64,000 nucleotides of DNA from Marinobacter pelagius (GCF_900114925.1 NZ_FOUR01000009.1:104743-168742); one strand, 5' to 3'; shown: positions 8,421-17,832, counted from the first letter of the stretch. Made by a program: numbers and translations. Notes: generated by a model from the letters alone, not told the origin.

Positions 8421-8450
8421 GGGGTCAGATGAAAGATTTCATCAGACCCC
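8421..8450. repeat. 30-bp palindromic repeat, copy 2
   Basis: Same family as the copy at 8277. The arm GGGGTCAGATGAAA pairs with TTTCATCAGACCCC with one mismatch. It is followed by TTTT, so in RNA it would resemble a Rho-independent terminator reading rightwards. Confidence 0.85.
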
Positions 8451-8536
8451 TTTTCCTGGAACAACCCCCCGGACAAACCCCGAGCTGAAGAAACACCGAA
8501 GTGCATCAATCCACCATGACCAGCGATCCCGACACC

Positions 8537-8566
8537 GGGGTCAGATGAAAGCATTCATCTGACCCC
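8537..8566. repeat. 30-bp palindromic repeat, copy 3
   Basis: Same family. GGGGTCAGATGAA pairs perfectly with TTCATCTGACCCC across a short centre and is followed by TTTTT. It lies about 230 bp before the recombinase gene. Confidence 0.85.
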
Positions 8567-8652
8567 TTTTTAGAATCCCCGCAAACGCTCGACGGTCGAA
8601 CGCACCTCGATACGACAAAAGCGCGTTCAGTTTTTCAAACGCAAAACCAAAC

Positions 8653-8680
8653 CACCAAACAGTTCAGTTACACCAAACAG
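8653..8680 (+). repeat. 10-bp direct repeat upstream of the recombinase gene
   Basis: CACCAAACAG occurs at 8653-8662 and again at 8671-8680, an 18-bp period. Direct repeats of this size beside a tyrosine recombinase gene could be arm-type binding sites; that function is inferred from position only. Confidence 0.5.
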
Positions 8681-8718
8681 ATATTAAGGTAACATTCTGA
8701 TTTCAAGAGGATATACAT

Positions 8719-8748
8719 AATGTCCAATATTTAGGAGTATTGGACATT
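8719..8748. repeat. 11-8-11 inverted repeat, candidate recombination core or operator
   Basis: AATGTCCAATA (8719-8729) is the exact reverse complement of TATTGGACATT (8738-8748), with an 8-bp centre TTTAGGAG. Two 11-bp arms around a 6-8 bp spacer is the geometry of a tyrosine-recombinase core site. It ends 46 bp before the recombinase start. An operator for a repressor, or a transcript hairpin, would look the same in sequence. Confidence 0.6.
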
Positions 8749-8794
8749 GGGCGGCATTTTAACGCCCTGAACCCACCATCAGAAAGACCCTCGC

Positions 8795-10063
8795 ATGACC
8801 TCCAAAGCCAGATTCCCCGGTTTTCCAGTATTCGATACCGCCGAACTCATCCATGAACAGGCCGATCTCGAGCTCTATCCAGACTTGCGTGCCGCTTTGG
8901 CCTCCCTGCCAGTTGACCACGATGCGGCTCTTGAAGACTTCCAGATCGCTCACAGATTTCTGGTCAAATACAGCGATGTATCAGGCACTTACAACCGCTT
9001 TCGAAGCGAGATTCAGAGGTTTCTGAATTACACCTGGTTGGTCGCAAAGCGTCACCTATCCCAGGCGGACACCGACCTGGTAAGCAGTTATTTCTCCTTT
9101 ATAAAGACGCCACCCGCAGGCTGGGTGTCCCGGGGGATCTACCCGGCCTTTATCGCCAGTGCTGACCTGCGGCGTTTCAATCCCCATTGGCGCCCAATGG
9201 CCCTGCGGTCCAAGGACACGAACACGCCCTATTCCGTATCCCAGGCCAGCCTCAACGCCAGTCGCACCGCCTTGCAAACGTTCTTCAAGTACCTGGTCAG
9301 TCGCGATTACCTGCAACGAAACCCACTGCTGGATGTTCGCAAACGGGATCGGAATGCCAAGCCAAACCTGAACCAGGACCGCGATGCCGAGGTGCGGCGG
9401 CTCACGGACTGGCAATGGTCCTACCTGCTGGAAACGCTGACCGAACTGGCCAGCGCCGATGCCAAGTTCGAACGTCATCTTTTCGTGATCGTAACGATGA
9501 AAAGCCTGTTTCTGCGCGTCAGCGAATTAGCCCCAAGACCTGTCGACCGGGGCCAGATGCGAACGCCCACCTTTGGCGATTTCAGACGAACCATCGTCGA
9601 TGGCGAGCCCTACTGGGTTTATTCGGTTTTCGGTAAGGGCGACAAGACGCGTCAGGTTACTCTGCCTGATGCCTACCTTGATTACCTGAAACGATGGCGA
9701 TTACATCTGGGACTCACCTCCCCCCTGCCCGTTCCCGGCGAATCCACACCGATCCTTCCTTCCAAAAAAGGAGATGCGATTGGTAAAAGGCAGGTTCAGC
9801 GGATCTATGAGCAGGCCATGGTCGGCACTGCCGATCGAATGGAGCGAGAAGGTTTTAGCGATGAAGCCAAACAGATGCTGGCGATCCGATCCGAGACCCA
9901 CTATCTTCGGCATACCGGTGCCAGCCAGGCGATAGAGGCCGGTGGCGATATCCGGCACATCAGCGAAGAGCTCGGACACGCCAATGCTACTTTCACCGAA
10001 TCGGTTTACGTGAATTCCGAGCAGGTCAGAAGGCGCACCGAGGGCCGACGCCGACTGGTCTGA
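8795..10063 (+). CDS. stand-alone tyrosine recombinase (integrase family)
   Basis: A 422-residue site-specific recombinase. The N-terminal core-binding part (about 55-175) includes a SAM-like helical domain. The catalytic set is complete: Arg241 in LFLRVSELA, Lys281 in the GKGDKTR hairpin, His369/Arg372 in HYLRH, His395 in ELGHANATF and the nucleophile Tyr405 in ESVYVNS. It is longer than XerC or XerD (about 300 residues), with about 50 extra N-terminal residues. No excisionase, phage or conjugation gene is adjacent. It lies 630 bp from dif, behind the 11-8-11 inverted repeat. It may be a remnant of an element inserted near the terminus, or a domesticated recombinase. Confidence 0.9.
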   Translation: MTSKARFPGFPVFDTAELIHEQADLELYPDLRAALASLPVDHDAALEDFQIAHRFLVKYSDVSGTYNRFRSEIQRFLNYTWLVAKRHLSQADTDLVSSYFSFIKTPPAGWVSRGIYPAFIASADLRRFNPHWRPMALRSKDTNTPYSVSQASLNASRTALQTFFKYLVSRDYLQRNPLLDVRKRDRNAKPNLNQDRDAEVRRLTDWQWSYLLETLTELASADAKFERHLFVIVTMKSLFLRVSELAPRPVDRGQMRTPTFGDFRRTIVDGEPYWVYSVFGKGDKTRQVTLPDAYLDYLKRWRLHLGLTSPLPVPGESTPILPSKKGDAIGKRQVQRIYEQAMVGTADRMEREGFSDEAKQMLAIRSETHYLRHTGASQAIEAGGDIRHISEELGHANATFTESVYVNSEQVRRRTEGRRRLV

Positions 10064-10084
10064 AGTAACACAGGGAACTTGAAT

Positions 10085-10939
10085 ATGTTGGAAAATCTGG
10101 CCTTGTTGCCGGAAAACTTTTCAGTACCGGGGTCTATGTTTCGGTTATTGGTGAGCACGGCTCTCTTGGTCGTTGCCATTATTATCCTGCGAACCCTGAC
10201 CGCCCGATTCATCCGAAAGAACGTGACTTCCTCAGAACTGCGTGGAAGGTTGCTGGTTAACTCCCGCAACGGGTTTCTGTTGCTGGGGATACTGGGCCTT
10301 GCGCTGATCTGGGGAGATCAGATCCGGGCCCTGGCACTGTCCATCGTCGCCATCGCCGCCGCTGTTGTCATTGCGACCAAGGAATTGATTCTGTGCATGT
10401 CCGGCTCGATTCTCAAAGGTGGCGCCAGGTCGTTCAATCTGGGAGATCGCATTCAGGTGAAGGATTTTCGTGGCGACGTGATCGACCAGACGCTCCTAGC
10501 CACAACGATCATGGAGGTCGGCCCTGGCAAGACGGGCCATCATCGTACGGGCCGCATGGTTGTAATACCCAACTCACTGTTTGTGTCAGAACCTGTTATC
10601 AACGAGAGTTTCACCGACAACTGGGATTTTCACGCTTTCACTGTACCGTTCAAGCGGGAGGACGACTGGCCTGCAGCCCAGCAAGCCCTTCTCGAATCGG
10701 CCAGGCGCCAATGCGAGCCTTACCTGGAAACTGTCCGGAAATACATGAACAAGGTTGGTATTTCGCGCGGGCTGGAGGTGCCGTCCGTAGACCCGAAGGT
10801 CAGCATTCAGGTCCCGGCGGCCGGGGAAATCCATCTTATCGTCCGACTACCCGTGAAATCCGGGCAGCGGAGTCATGTTGAGCAGGCCATTCTCTCAGAG
10901 GTTTTCGCCAACCGAGCGTTTTCTGGCAAGAACGCCTGA
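10085..10939 (+). CDS. MscS-family mechanosensitive-type channel
   Basis: A 284-residue membrane protein with three N-terminal helices. The last (about 80-110) is rich in Ala and Ile. It is followed by the MscS beta-domain motif FNLGDRIQVKDFRGDVID (about 116-133). Such channels release solutes under membrane tension. ATG 10085 is chosen over TTG 10079 because AGGGA sits about 8 bases before it. It begins 22 bp after the recombinase stop and may be co-transcribed with it. A two-Cys pattern and an unusual GPGKTGHHRTGR loop (about 150-161) are visible; specificity is unknown. Confidence 0.8.
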   Translation: MLENLALLPENFSVPGSMFRLLVSTALLVVAIIILRTLTARFIRKNVTSSELRGRLLVNSRNGFLLLGILGLALIWGDQIRALALSIVAIAAAVVIATKELILCMSGSILKGGARSFNLGDRIQVKDFRGDVIDQTLLATTIMEVGPGKTGHHRTGRMVVIPNSLFVSEPVINESFTDNWDFHAFTVPFKREDDWPAAQQALLESARRQCEPYLETVRKYMNKVGISRGLEVPSVDPKVSIQVPAAGEIHLIVRLPVKSGQRSHVEQAILSEVFANRAFSGKNA

Positions 10940-11072
10940 GAATCCCGAATTCACTGTTGCGGCCTTTAGGCACTCTCCATCCAGACTTATCAGTTCGCGG
11001 AATTGCCTATAAAAATCAGCCCCAATCTCCGCGACAATGCTCGGTTTCCCCTCCACTTTCCAAAGGAAACCC

Positions 11073-12275
11073 ATGTCAGCCAGGAACGCAGCGCAATCCG
11101 TCACGCCGACACAGGCAATATTGATCCAGATTGCCCTCGCCCTGGGTGGATTCGCCATTGGCACCGGTGAATTCGCGCTCATGGGGCTCATGCCGAACGT
11201 GGCCAGCGACCTGGGAGTGAGCGAGCCTCAGGTTGGTCACCTCATCAGTGCCTACGCTATGGGTGTGGTGGTAGGCGCTCCCTTGCTAGCCATCATCGGC
11301 GCGCGCTTTTTCCGGCGTCATTTATTGATCGCATTGATGGGATTCTATGCCCTGGGCAACCTGGCCAGTGCGGTCGCGGGTGATTACAGCACGCTTCTGG
11401 TCTCCCGGTTTATCGCCGGCCTGCCCCACGGTGCCTACTTCGGTGTGGCTGCACTTGTTGCTGCGTCCCTGGTACCCGTCAACCAGCGGGCCAAGGCGGT
11501 CAGTCGGGTCATGATTGGTTTGACTCTGGCTCTGCTCATTGGCAATCCCCTGGCAACCCTGATGGGACAAAGCGTGGAATGGCGCTATGCCTTCGCCTTC
11601 GTAGGTTTGATGGCCTTGGTTACCGGGCTGTCGGTATACAGCTTCCTCCCGGTTGATCGTAACGAGGAACGCAACAGCCCGTTGCATGAGGTCCGGGCTT
11701 TTGGCCGGGCGGAGATCTGGTATCCGCTGGCCATTGGAGCAATCGGGTTCTCAGGAATGTTTTGTGTATTCAGCTACCTGGCGCCAACTCTTCTGGAAGT
11801 TACTGAAGTGTCGGATGGCTGGATTCCGGTCGTTCTTTTCATCTTCGGGCTGGGCGGATTCACCGGAAACATCCTGGGTGGATGGATCTTTGACCGCCTT
11901 CAGTTCAGAGGGGTCGGCTGGTTGCTGTTGTGGGCTACCGGCACGCTCCTGCTATTCCCGCTCGCCACTGACAACCTCTGGCTAATGATGGGAATGTGTT
12001 TCCTGGTGGCGCTGATGGTCGGGCTTGGGCCTGCCCTGCAGACTCACCTGATGGATGTGGCCAGCGGCGCTCAGACCCTCGCTGCCGCTTCCCACCACGC
12101 TGCCTTCAACGTGGCCAACGCCTTGGGGCCCTGGTTGGGTGGTCTGGCAATTACAGCGGGCTTCGGGTGGGAATCCACGGGTTATGTCGGTGCGACCACC
12201 GCGGTGGCGGGACTGATGATTTTCTTTATGGCCTGGCGCCAGCTTTCAACGGCTGGCGCCACCAGTTCCGTATAG
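11073..12275 (+). CDS. MFS transporter, AraJ-like drug/sugar efflux family
   Basis: A 400-residue major facilitator with 12 predicted helices. The motif GTGEFALMGLMPNVASDLGV (about 28-47) and the helix-4/5 region RFIAGLPHGAYFGVA are typical of the AraJ/YdhP branch of DHA1 exporters. The motif-A-like loop is ARFFRRHLLI. ATG 11073 has AAAGGA upstream and is preferred over an earlier in-frame ATG at 11037. The substrate cannot be read from the sequence. It is transcribed alone and converges on the small ydcH-like gene. Confidence 0.88.
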   Translation: MSARNAAQSVTPTQAILIQIALALGGFAIGTGEFALMGLMPNVASDLGVSEPQVGHLISAYAMGVVVGAPLLAIIGARFFRRHLLIALMGFYALGNLASAVAGDYSTLLVSRFIAGLPHGAYFGVAALVAASLVPVNQRAKAVSRVMIGLTLALLIGNPLATLMGQSVEWRYAFAFVGLMALVTGLSVYSFLPVDRNEERNSPLHEVRAFGRAEIWYPLAIGAIGFSGMFCVFSYLAPTLLEVTEVSDGWIPVVLFIFGLGGFTGNILGGWIFDRLQFRGVGWLLLWATGTLLLFPLATDNLWLMMGMCFLVALMVGLGPALQTHLMDVASGAQTLAAASHHAAFNVANALGPWLGGLAITAGFGWESTGYVGATTAVAGLMIFFMAWRQLSTAGATSSV

Positions 12276-12295
12276 GATCTAAGGGTGCGCGGAAT

Positions 12296-12538
12296 TTACT
12301 TACCGTTTGTTAATGTCTGGTAGAGCTCATCCTTCAGCTGGGCTCGCCACGTCTTCAACCGGTGCATTTTGTCATCACTGATGGGTCCACCTCTTTTTTC
12401 CAGCCCTTCGATTTCCTGGTCCAACTCCGAGTAGCGGGTGAGTTTCTCGCTGAATTTCATGTCGTTGGCTTTGAGTTCCTCGATTCGGTCCTTGTATTCG
12501 GGAAATTCCTTTTGGAGTTCGTGGCTGGTAATGCCCAT
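12296..12538 (-). CDS. YdcH/DUF465-like small protein
   Basis: An 80-residue hydrophilic, highly charged protein, largely alpha-helical (about residues 5-50), ending in a basic segment DKMHRLKTWRAQLKDELYQ typical of the DUF465 family. The start at 12538 is set by GGAGG about 9 bases upstream. The same frame is open much further upstream, but that part looks non-coding. The function of the family is not established. Confidence 0.75.
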   Translation of the reverse strand: MGITSHELQKEFPEYKDRIEELKANDMKFSEKLTRYSELDQEIEGLEKRGGPISDDKMHRLKTWRAQLKDELYQTLTNGK

Positions 12539-12723
12539 GGTGACTTGCCTCCAGTTAACTGAATTTGAGCGAGCGTTTGGCTCCTCCATCATCATAGTAG
12601 AACTGGAACATTCCTGTGGGGTCTTTGACAAATCGCTAATAACCTCAGGGGTCGTCAAAGTATAGGATGGCACTATTGCACCCAATGCCATACTGAAAAT
12701 CGTACACCTGAGGAATAACAAGC

Positions 12724-13692
12724 ATGACCTACGCCCGAATTGCTGGCACCGGCTCCTATCTTCCGGAGAAGATCCTGACCAATAAGGACATGGAGTCTCT
12801 GGTGGATACTTCCGACCAGTGGATTCGGGAACGTACCGGTATCGAGCAGCGGCACATTGCCGAGGACGGACAGACCACTGTCGACCTCGCCGAGCAGGCC
12901 TCACTCCGGGCGATTGAAGCAGCCGGCATCAAGGCTGAAGACATCGATCTCATCGTGTTTGCCACTTCCACCCCGGACAAGATCTTCCCGAGCTCCGCCT
13001 GCATCCTCCAGGCTCGCCTCGGCATTCACGGCTGCCCGGCTTTTGATATTCAGGCTGTGTGCAGCGGTTTTGTCTACGCACTCTCCGTTGCGGACAAGTT
13101 CATCAAGACCGGCAGCAGCAAGAAAGCCCTGGTGATTGGCGCAGAAGTGTTCTCCCGGATCCTCAACTGGGAAGATCGCGGTACCTGTGTGCTGTTCGGT
13201 GACGGTGCCGGTGCGGTGATCCTTGAGGCCAACGAAGAAACCGGCATTCTCTCCACCCATATCCACGCGGACGGTCAGTACGAAGAGCTGCTGCATGTTC
13301 CTTGCGGCATTGCCGATGACTTCGAGCGGGTGAAAGCCGGTCTTGCCTTCGTGGAGATGAAAGGTAACGAGGTGTTCAAGGTGGCGGTGAATACCCTGGG
13401 CAAGATCGTCGATGAGACCCTTGAAGCCAATAATATGGAAAAGAGTGACGTGGATTGGCTGGTGCCGCATCAGGCCAACCTACGGATTATTTCGGCGACG
13501 GCCAAGAAGCTTAAGCTGCCGATGGATCAGGTGGTGGTGACCGTGGACAAGCATGGGAATACGTCCGCGGCATCTATTCCCTTGGCGCTGGATGTGGCTG
13601 TGCGGGACGGGCGGATCAAGCGGAATGAGGTGGTGTTGCTGGAGGCCTTCGGGGGTGGGTTTACCTGGGGGTCGGCGTTGCTTCGGTATTGA
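12724..13692 (+). CDS. fabH: beta-ketoacyl-ACP synthase III
   Basis: A 322-residue thiolase-fold enzyme that condenses acetyl-CoA with malonyl-ACP to start fatty acid synthesis. The catalytic triad is visible: Cys113 in [10 protein letters not shown], His249 in [10 protein letters not shown], Asn279 in KHGNTSAAS. The C-terminus [13 protein letters not shown] is the usual ending. GAGGA precedes the ATG. It is not in a fab operon, so it may be a second FabH or the only one in the genome relocated; the window cannot tell. A 30-bp palindrome follows its stop by 5 bases. Confidence 0.93.
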   Translation: MTYARIAGTGSYLPEKILTNKDMESLVDTSDQWIRERTGIEQRHIAEDGQTTVDLAEQASLRAIEAAGIKAEDIDLIVFATSTPDKIFPSSACILQARLGIHGCPAFDIQAVCSGFVYALSVADKFIKTGSSKKALVIGAEVFSRILNWEDRGTCVLFGDGAGAVILEANEETGILSTHIHADGQYEELLHVPCGIADDFERVKAGLAFVEMKGNEVFKVAVNTLGKIVDETLEANNMEKSDVDWLVPHQANLRIISATAKKLKLPMDQVVVTVDKHGNTSAASIPLALDVAVRDGRIKRNEVVLLEAFGGGFTWGSALLRY

Positions 13693-13697
13693 AAAAA

Positions 13698-13727
13698 GGG
13701 GTCAGATGAAAGCGTTCATCTGACCCC
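13698..13727. repeat. 30-bp palindromic repeat, copy 4, between convergent fabH and dabA
   Basis: GGGGTCAGATGAA pairs with TTCATCTGACCCC. A run of six A lies 5' of it, so for dabA transcripts on the minus strand it is a hairpin followed by U6, a convincing Rho-independent terminator. Confidence 0.85.
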
Positions 13728-13731
13728 GACT

Positions 13732-16161
13732 TCACCCTTTCCAGGGAATCAACTCTCCCCCACTGCCCAACTGGTACAACCATAACCACTGGTTGTTCAC
13801 CAGCGCTGCCACGTCCGGATGCTTTTCCAGTACCGCCCGGATACGGGCTTCCGGCGCGTCTATGACTACCGTCAGACGCATGGGTTCGTGTCTCCAGAGG
13901 CGGCCGTCGTGGACCGACTGGATCGGCAGGCCGATCCGCAGATCTGTGCCATTACCTTCGATTACTCCGAGATTGCCTCCCACCACGGAATGCAGCAGTT
14001 TGTTGCCGGCACCGTAGACCGTAGGCGCGGTGACGGAGGCGAAGTACTGGAGGTTGATCCAGTTTGCCACCACCATCGGGGCGGTCATCAGTGCTTCCAG
14101 GATTCTACCGTCCTCATCCTGAGCCGGGTCGTAGTCGTGCAGGAAGCAGCGACCACCAAGATTGGCACCGCGGCTGCGCTGGCGTTTGGCGAAGATAATT
14201 GCCGCATTGTTGGCCAGGCCCCATTCCGGCCGGATTTCCGCCCAGTTGTTGGTTCGTCTGCTCAGCTCCTGCTCGAGCTGTTCATCCGTGGTTCCGTTGA
14301 GGCCCAGACTGGTGGCCCGCTCACGGCGGGTCTCGTGGCCAGCCTCTGCCAGGGCCCGCTCCAGCTCCTCAAGCCGGATCAGGTGGGAGTCCGGCACCCG
14401 GTCACGGCCGATGATCCTGACCTTGTCGGTGACCGTGCAATGCTCCGCCGCCAACGCCCAGCAGTAATCCGGAATGCGGATGCCCCGCTCTGCCAGCCCC
14501 TCGCGAACAATCCGGTCGTTGAGCAGCTCGGCGGCGATCCTCGCGTTGACACCTCCATTCTTGCCACCGCAGGCACCACAGGCCAGTCCGGCCTCGTTGG
14601 GGTTGTTGTCGGTATGGGTTCCGTGGCCAACCAGTAGCAGAAGGCTGCCAAAGTTGCCGGTGAGGGACATGCCCCGCAACAGGTTCTCGGCAATCGCGAC
14701 CCTTTCCTCATCCCGGACCGGATCACCTCCGTGCACATGGCACAGGCGCCCTTCCCCGAGGCCGTCTTCTCCAGCAACCGAAGCGGAATTCCGGTTCAGG
14801 CTGTCACGGATCAGTTTCCATGCCCAGGCAAGCCCGGTGGTTTCCACCAGGGTAAAAGTGGAGAGACTGGAATACTTGCCCTTCCGGACTGACTCCCTGG
14901 TCATCTCCCGTTGGTCCAGGCGACGGTTCAGATCCATGTCTTCCGTCAGGTTGCCGGTGGATTCATTGAACCGGTAACTGGGTGCCAGCAGACCCGGAAG
15001 ACGCGGCTCATCTTCCCTGGGCCCGGGCTGTTGATGGGTCACAGGAACGCCGAAGAATCCGGCAAAGCCGATGGTCTGGATTCCCGGTCGTCCTGCTTCC
15101 AGATGGCGCCGGAACACCTCGGAACGAACGTCAATACAGAACGCCGCCTGAATGGCCGGTGGCGTTACCTTGTCCTTCTCGCGGTGAGACGCGGCCTTGA
15201 TCAGCCGGTCCTCCAGGCTCCGGGTCCACGCAAGTTCGAATGCCCGCTGGAAAATCCAGGGGCTCATTTCCTGAAGATCAGGCACCGGTGAATCGCTTGC
15301 GGTGTCCGTCCAGGCTCCCCGGCTGCGCTGCCATGCTGCCTTGCGTTTCACCGGCAGGCGATCGATCGCAAGCCACTCCCAGGCGAGAAGAATCGTCAGG
15401 AGTTCGGCGCAGGCGTCCGAGCCACGGCCCTCCAATCCCGCGCGCCAGTCAACACCCCGGCACCAGGAAGCCCATCCCGGCAGACCGCAAAGCAGGCTGT
15501 GGCCCAGAGCCTCAAGTTCACCCTCGGTATAGGGCAGGCCTTCGATGATCCGTCCGGCCGCCTGACGCCAATCTGTCGGGAGTCCCGCGAGCGCCTCGCG
15601 AGTAACTCCAAGCTCCGTTCCCTTGCCGGGCCAGGGATCGATGCGGGTCTGATCCAGCCAGAATGCGAACAGACTTCCGGAGTCATCCTCAGAGCGCCAC
15701 CGGGACTGCCTCTGGTCAAAAAATCGTGCGCAGACACGGCCAATCTGTTCCCTGACCTCCGCGGCCGGGGACGGCCGGGAATCCGGCGGCGGAAAATGTT
15801 CCAGCGCGGAAAACACCTGCCGGTTGCCACCGGGGCTGCGTTTCAGGGCACCAATGACGGCATCGACCGACACCTCCAGCTCCCGCTCCGAAATAGCCTC
15901 CAGAAGGTCCTCCTCCCGGATCCGACCGCTTTCCAGGGCGTTCAGGTAGAACTCGGCGGGCATCAGCACACCTATGCCTGCATTGCGCTGCAGTTTGCGG
16001 GCTGCGCCGATCATGGGCAGGTCACGCAATCCCCACCAGGGATTCACGGCGATCCAGCGGTCCAGCGGCCAGATCGGTGCAATCGTCTGGCAGATTCCCG
16101 ACAGCAAGGCGGTTACCTCTTTTTCGGGGGCCGCCAGGGCAACGGCGAGTTTAGCGGTCAT
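13732..16161 (-). CDS. dabA: DabA, carbonic-anhydrase-like subunit of the DAB inorganic carbon transporter (DUF2309)
   Basis: An 809-residue cytoplasmic protein. In the family a zinc site related to beta-carbonic anhydrase hydrates CO2 vectorially, driven by the cation-motive subunit DabB. The expected ligands are visible: Cys342 and Asp344 in FCIDVRSE, His513 in LLVGHGTHTDNN, Cys528 in LACGACGG. Their spacing matches, to within a few residues, that reported for Halothiobacillus DabA. It overlaps dabB by ATGA, so the pair is co-translated. The 3' palindrome probably ends transcription. Length and residues indicate an intact gene. Confidence 0.93.
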   Translation of the reverse strand: MTAKLAVALAAPEKEVTALLSGICQTIAPIWPLDRWIAVNPWWGLRDLPMIGAARKLQRNAGIGVLMPAEFYLNALESGRIREEDLLEAISERELEVSVDAVIGALKRSPGGNRQVFSALEHFPPPDSRPSPAAEVREQIGRVCARFFDQRQSRWRSEDDSGSLFAFWLDQTRIDPWPGKGTELGVTREALAGLPTDWRQAAGRIIEGLPYTEGELEALGHSLLCGLPGWASWCRGVDWRAGLEGRGSDACAELLTILLAWEWLAIDRLPVKRKAAWQRSRGAWTDTASDSPVPDLQEMSPWIFQRAFELAWTRSLEDRLIKAASHREKDKVTPPAIQAAFCIDVRSEVFRRHLEAGRPGIQTIGFAGFFGVPVTHQQPGPREDEPRLPGLLAPSYRFNESTGNLTEDMDLNRRLDQREMTRESVRKGKYSSLSTFTLVETTGLAWAWKLIRDSLNRNSASVAGEDGLGEGRLCHVHGGDPVRDEERVAIAENLLRGMSLTGNFGSLLLLVGHGTHTDNNPNEAGLACGACGGKNGGVNARIAAELLNDRIVREGLAERGIRIPDYCWALAAEHCTVTDKVRIIGRDRVPDSHLIRLEELERALAEAGHETRRERATSLGLNGTTDEQLEQELSRRTNNWAEIRPEWGLANNAAIIFAKRQRSRGANLGGRCFLHDYDPAQDEDGRILEALMTAPMVVANWINLQYFASVTAPTVYGAGNKLLHSVVGGNLGVIEGNGTDLRIGLPIQSVHDGRLWRHEPMRLTVVIDAPEARIRAVLEKHPDVAALVNNQWLWLYQLGSGGELIPWKG

Positions 16162-17774
16162 GATCTTTCTCCTGCAGTAGCGGGATAACCGGACAGGTGG
16201 TCGCGAGTTTTGTGCGGAACGTTCAGCGCATCACTGGCAAGCTTGCGGGTGATCTGCTCAAAAGGCTGTTCCAGACGCAGCCCCTGGCTGAATCGAGCCT
16301 GAAGAACACGGACCGCCCTGGACCGGCTGGCAACCAGGATCAGCGCAGAGAGCAGTGCCAGCGCAATCAGGATTCCCCAGGCAACAATGGAAGCCTCAAG
16401 GGGCGGCACCATCGCTTCGTGCGCTCCGAAGGCACCACCAAGGACGGCATGCAGTGCACCGTAAAGCGGCACCAGCATGAGGGCCATGGTCATGACCAGC
16501 GCCCGTGTTTTGGCGCTGGCACCGTTTGGAATGCCCATGATCACGCTGGTAACCGCGAGGACCAACAGGCCGGCAAGCACCGATTTGCCCTCAACCAGAT
16601 CAGGCCAGAGCCAGAGGATCAGGGTGGCGAGTGCCGCACCGGCACCGGCCAGCATGATGTTGCCGCCCGTTGCTGAGCCGGAGTGGAACGAGATAGCGGA
16701 GACCTTGACCGTCCGTCCCGACGCCAGGAAGGAATGTGCCTTGTAAAGGGAGTGCGCGAGCAGGTGCAACAGCGCCAGCACATAGGCTCCGAGCGCGATT
16801 TCGAACAGCATGAAGCCCATCTGGGAAATGGTGGACCAGGCCAGGGCGTGCTTGACGGAGGTCTGGGTCATCATGGTGAGCACCGCAATCAGGGCTGTGC
16901 CCCCGCCCACCACCAGCAACAGGGCATGGCCGGCGGTGAATCCCTCAAACACCGGGAACAGCCGCAGCCACAGGAATCCACCCAGGTTGATGACACCGGC
17001 ATGCAACAAGGCAGAAACCGGTGTGGGAGCTTCCATAACCCGCAGCAGCCAGCCGTGGAAGGGAATCTGGGCACATTTCAGGATGGCAGCCACCGCCAGA
17101 AGTACCGAGGCAAGCGTCAGTGTTGCGGAAGACTGGCCTACAACCGCACCTCCTTCGATCATCTCGGGCAGTCGGAACGTTCCGTAATGGCTCCAGAGCA
17201 ACAGGACACTGGTGATAACACACACATCACCAAGCCTGCTGGCAATGAATTTCTGGGCAGCGGCGAGCCGCGCCTCCGGCCGGTCCCCGTACAGAGTCAG
17301 TAACTGATGCAGCGCCAGGCTGACACCGATCCAGGCGCCTGCCAGCACCAGCATGTGGTCGGTAAACACCAGCAGGAGCACACAGGCCAGCGTTGTCAGG
17401 AACCAGGGCAGGAATGTCTCCCGCGCCGGATCGCCAGCCAGATAATCACGGGCGTACCTGAGAATCACCCATCCGATGAACGCCACCATCACACCCATCC
17501 AGACCGCCAATGCATCCGGGTACAGGCCAAGGCGGGCACCCTGCTCCGGCAGCCCGGTGTCAATCAGCCAGGCATCCAGCAACAACAGCACACCTACGAT
17601 GCCCGTAATTGCCAACGTGGCCAACAGGAGGCCCTCGGAAATGCGCCAGCAATGGCGGAGTTTGAGAGGGTTACGTGTCCAGTTACTGAAAACGGCAACG
17701 GCAAAGAAACTGATTGGCAGCAAAAGCCAGCCGATCAGCACCGGAATGGATAAAAAACTGAAGCTCTCGTTCAT
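16158..17774 (-). CDS. dabB: DabB, NuoL/MrpA-like membrane subunit of the DAB transporter
   Basis: A 538-residue polytopic protein of the proton-translocating NuoL/MrpA family. Lys233 in AAILKCAQIPFHGWLL and the following EAPTPVSALLHAGVINLGG segment are clear hallmarks. The TM5 Glu of antiporter subunits is replaced (Ile149 in LAGAWIGVSLA), and the second Lys position reads Asn263. It is thought to energise CO2 hydration by DabA. It is first in the dabBA pair and divergent from a LysR gene. Confidence 0.92.
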   Translation of the reverse strand: MNESFSFLSIPVLIGWLLLPISFFAVAVFSNWTRNPLKLRHCWRISEGLLLATLAITGIVGVLLLLDAWLIDTGLPEQGARLGLYPDALAVWMGVMVAFIGWVILRYARDYLAGDPARETFLPWFLTTLACVLLLVFTDHMLVLAGAWIGVSLALHQLLTLYGDRPEARLAAAQKFIASRLGDVCVITSVLLLWSHYGTFRLPEMIEGGAVVGQSSATLTLASVLLAVAAILKCAQIPFHGWLLRVMEAPTPVSALLHAGVINLGGFLWLRLFPVFEGFTAGHALLLVVGGGTALIAVLTMMTQTSVKHALAWSTISQMGFMLFEIALGAYVLALLHLLAHSLYKAHSFLASGRTVKVSAISFHSGSATGGNIMLAGAGAALATLILWLWPDLVEGKSVLAGLLVLAVTSVIMGIPNGASAKTRALVMTMALMLVPLYGALHAVLGGAFGAHEAMVPPLEASIVAWGILIALALLSALILVASRSRAVRVLQARFSQGLRLEQPFEQITRKLASDALNVPHKTRDHLSGYPATAGERS

Positions 17775-17832
17775 GCTTAACTCCCTTCATCGCGTACGCA
17801 TACTTTGCCGGGAGTGCAGCATCGATAAAAAT

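Larger units (their letters stand above)
7942..8794. other. 850-bp gene-free terminus segment
   Basis: No convincing coding sequence was found on either strand. In order it holds a weak hairpin (ACAGA/TCTGT arms, 7945-7960, then CTTTT) that may end the PEP-CTERM gene, the dif-like site, three 30-bp palindromes, a 10-bp direct repeat (8653-8662 and 8671-8680) and an 11-8-11 inverted repeat next to the recombinase gene. The right half is more AT-rich than the flanking genes. Confidence 0.7.

Noticed and set aside
8277..8566. Three similar palindromes in a row as a CRISPR array
   Set aside because: The unique stretches between copies are about 114 and 86 bp, far too long and uneven, and the same repeat occurs singly at 13698 and 61795. 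No cas genes are present.
8719..8748. The 11-8-11 dyad as a second dif site
   Set aside because: Its arms share no sequence with the XerC/XerD arms and the spacer is 8 bp, not 6.
12539..12904. Upstream extension of the YdcH-like reading frame (202-residue reading)
   Set aside because: The extra residues are Arg/Cys/Ser-rich and unlike the family, overlap the fabH start on the other strand, and a clear ribosome binding site fixes the start at 12538.
13819..14637. Open frame antisense to dabA
   Set aside because: It lies wholly within dabA, whose zinc ligands and length are intact, and shows no domain or binding site.
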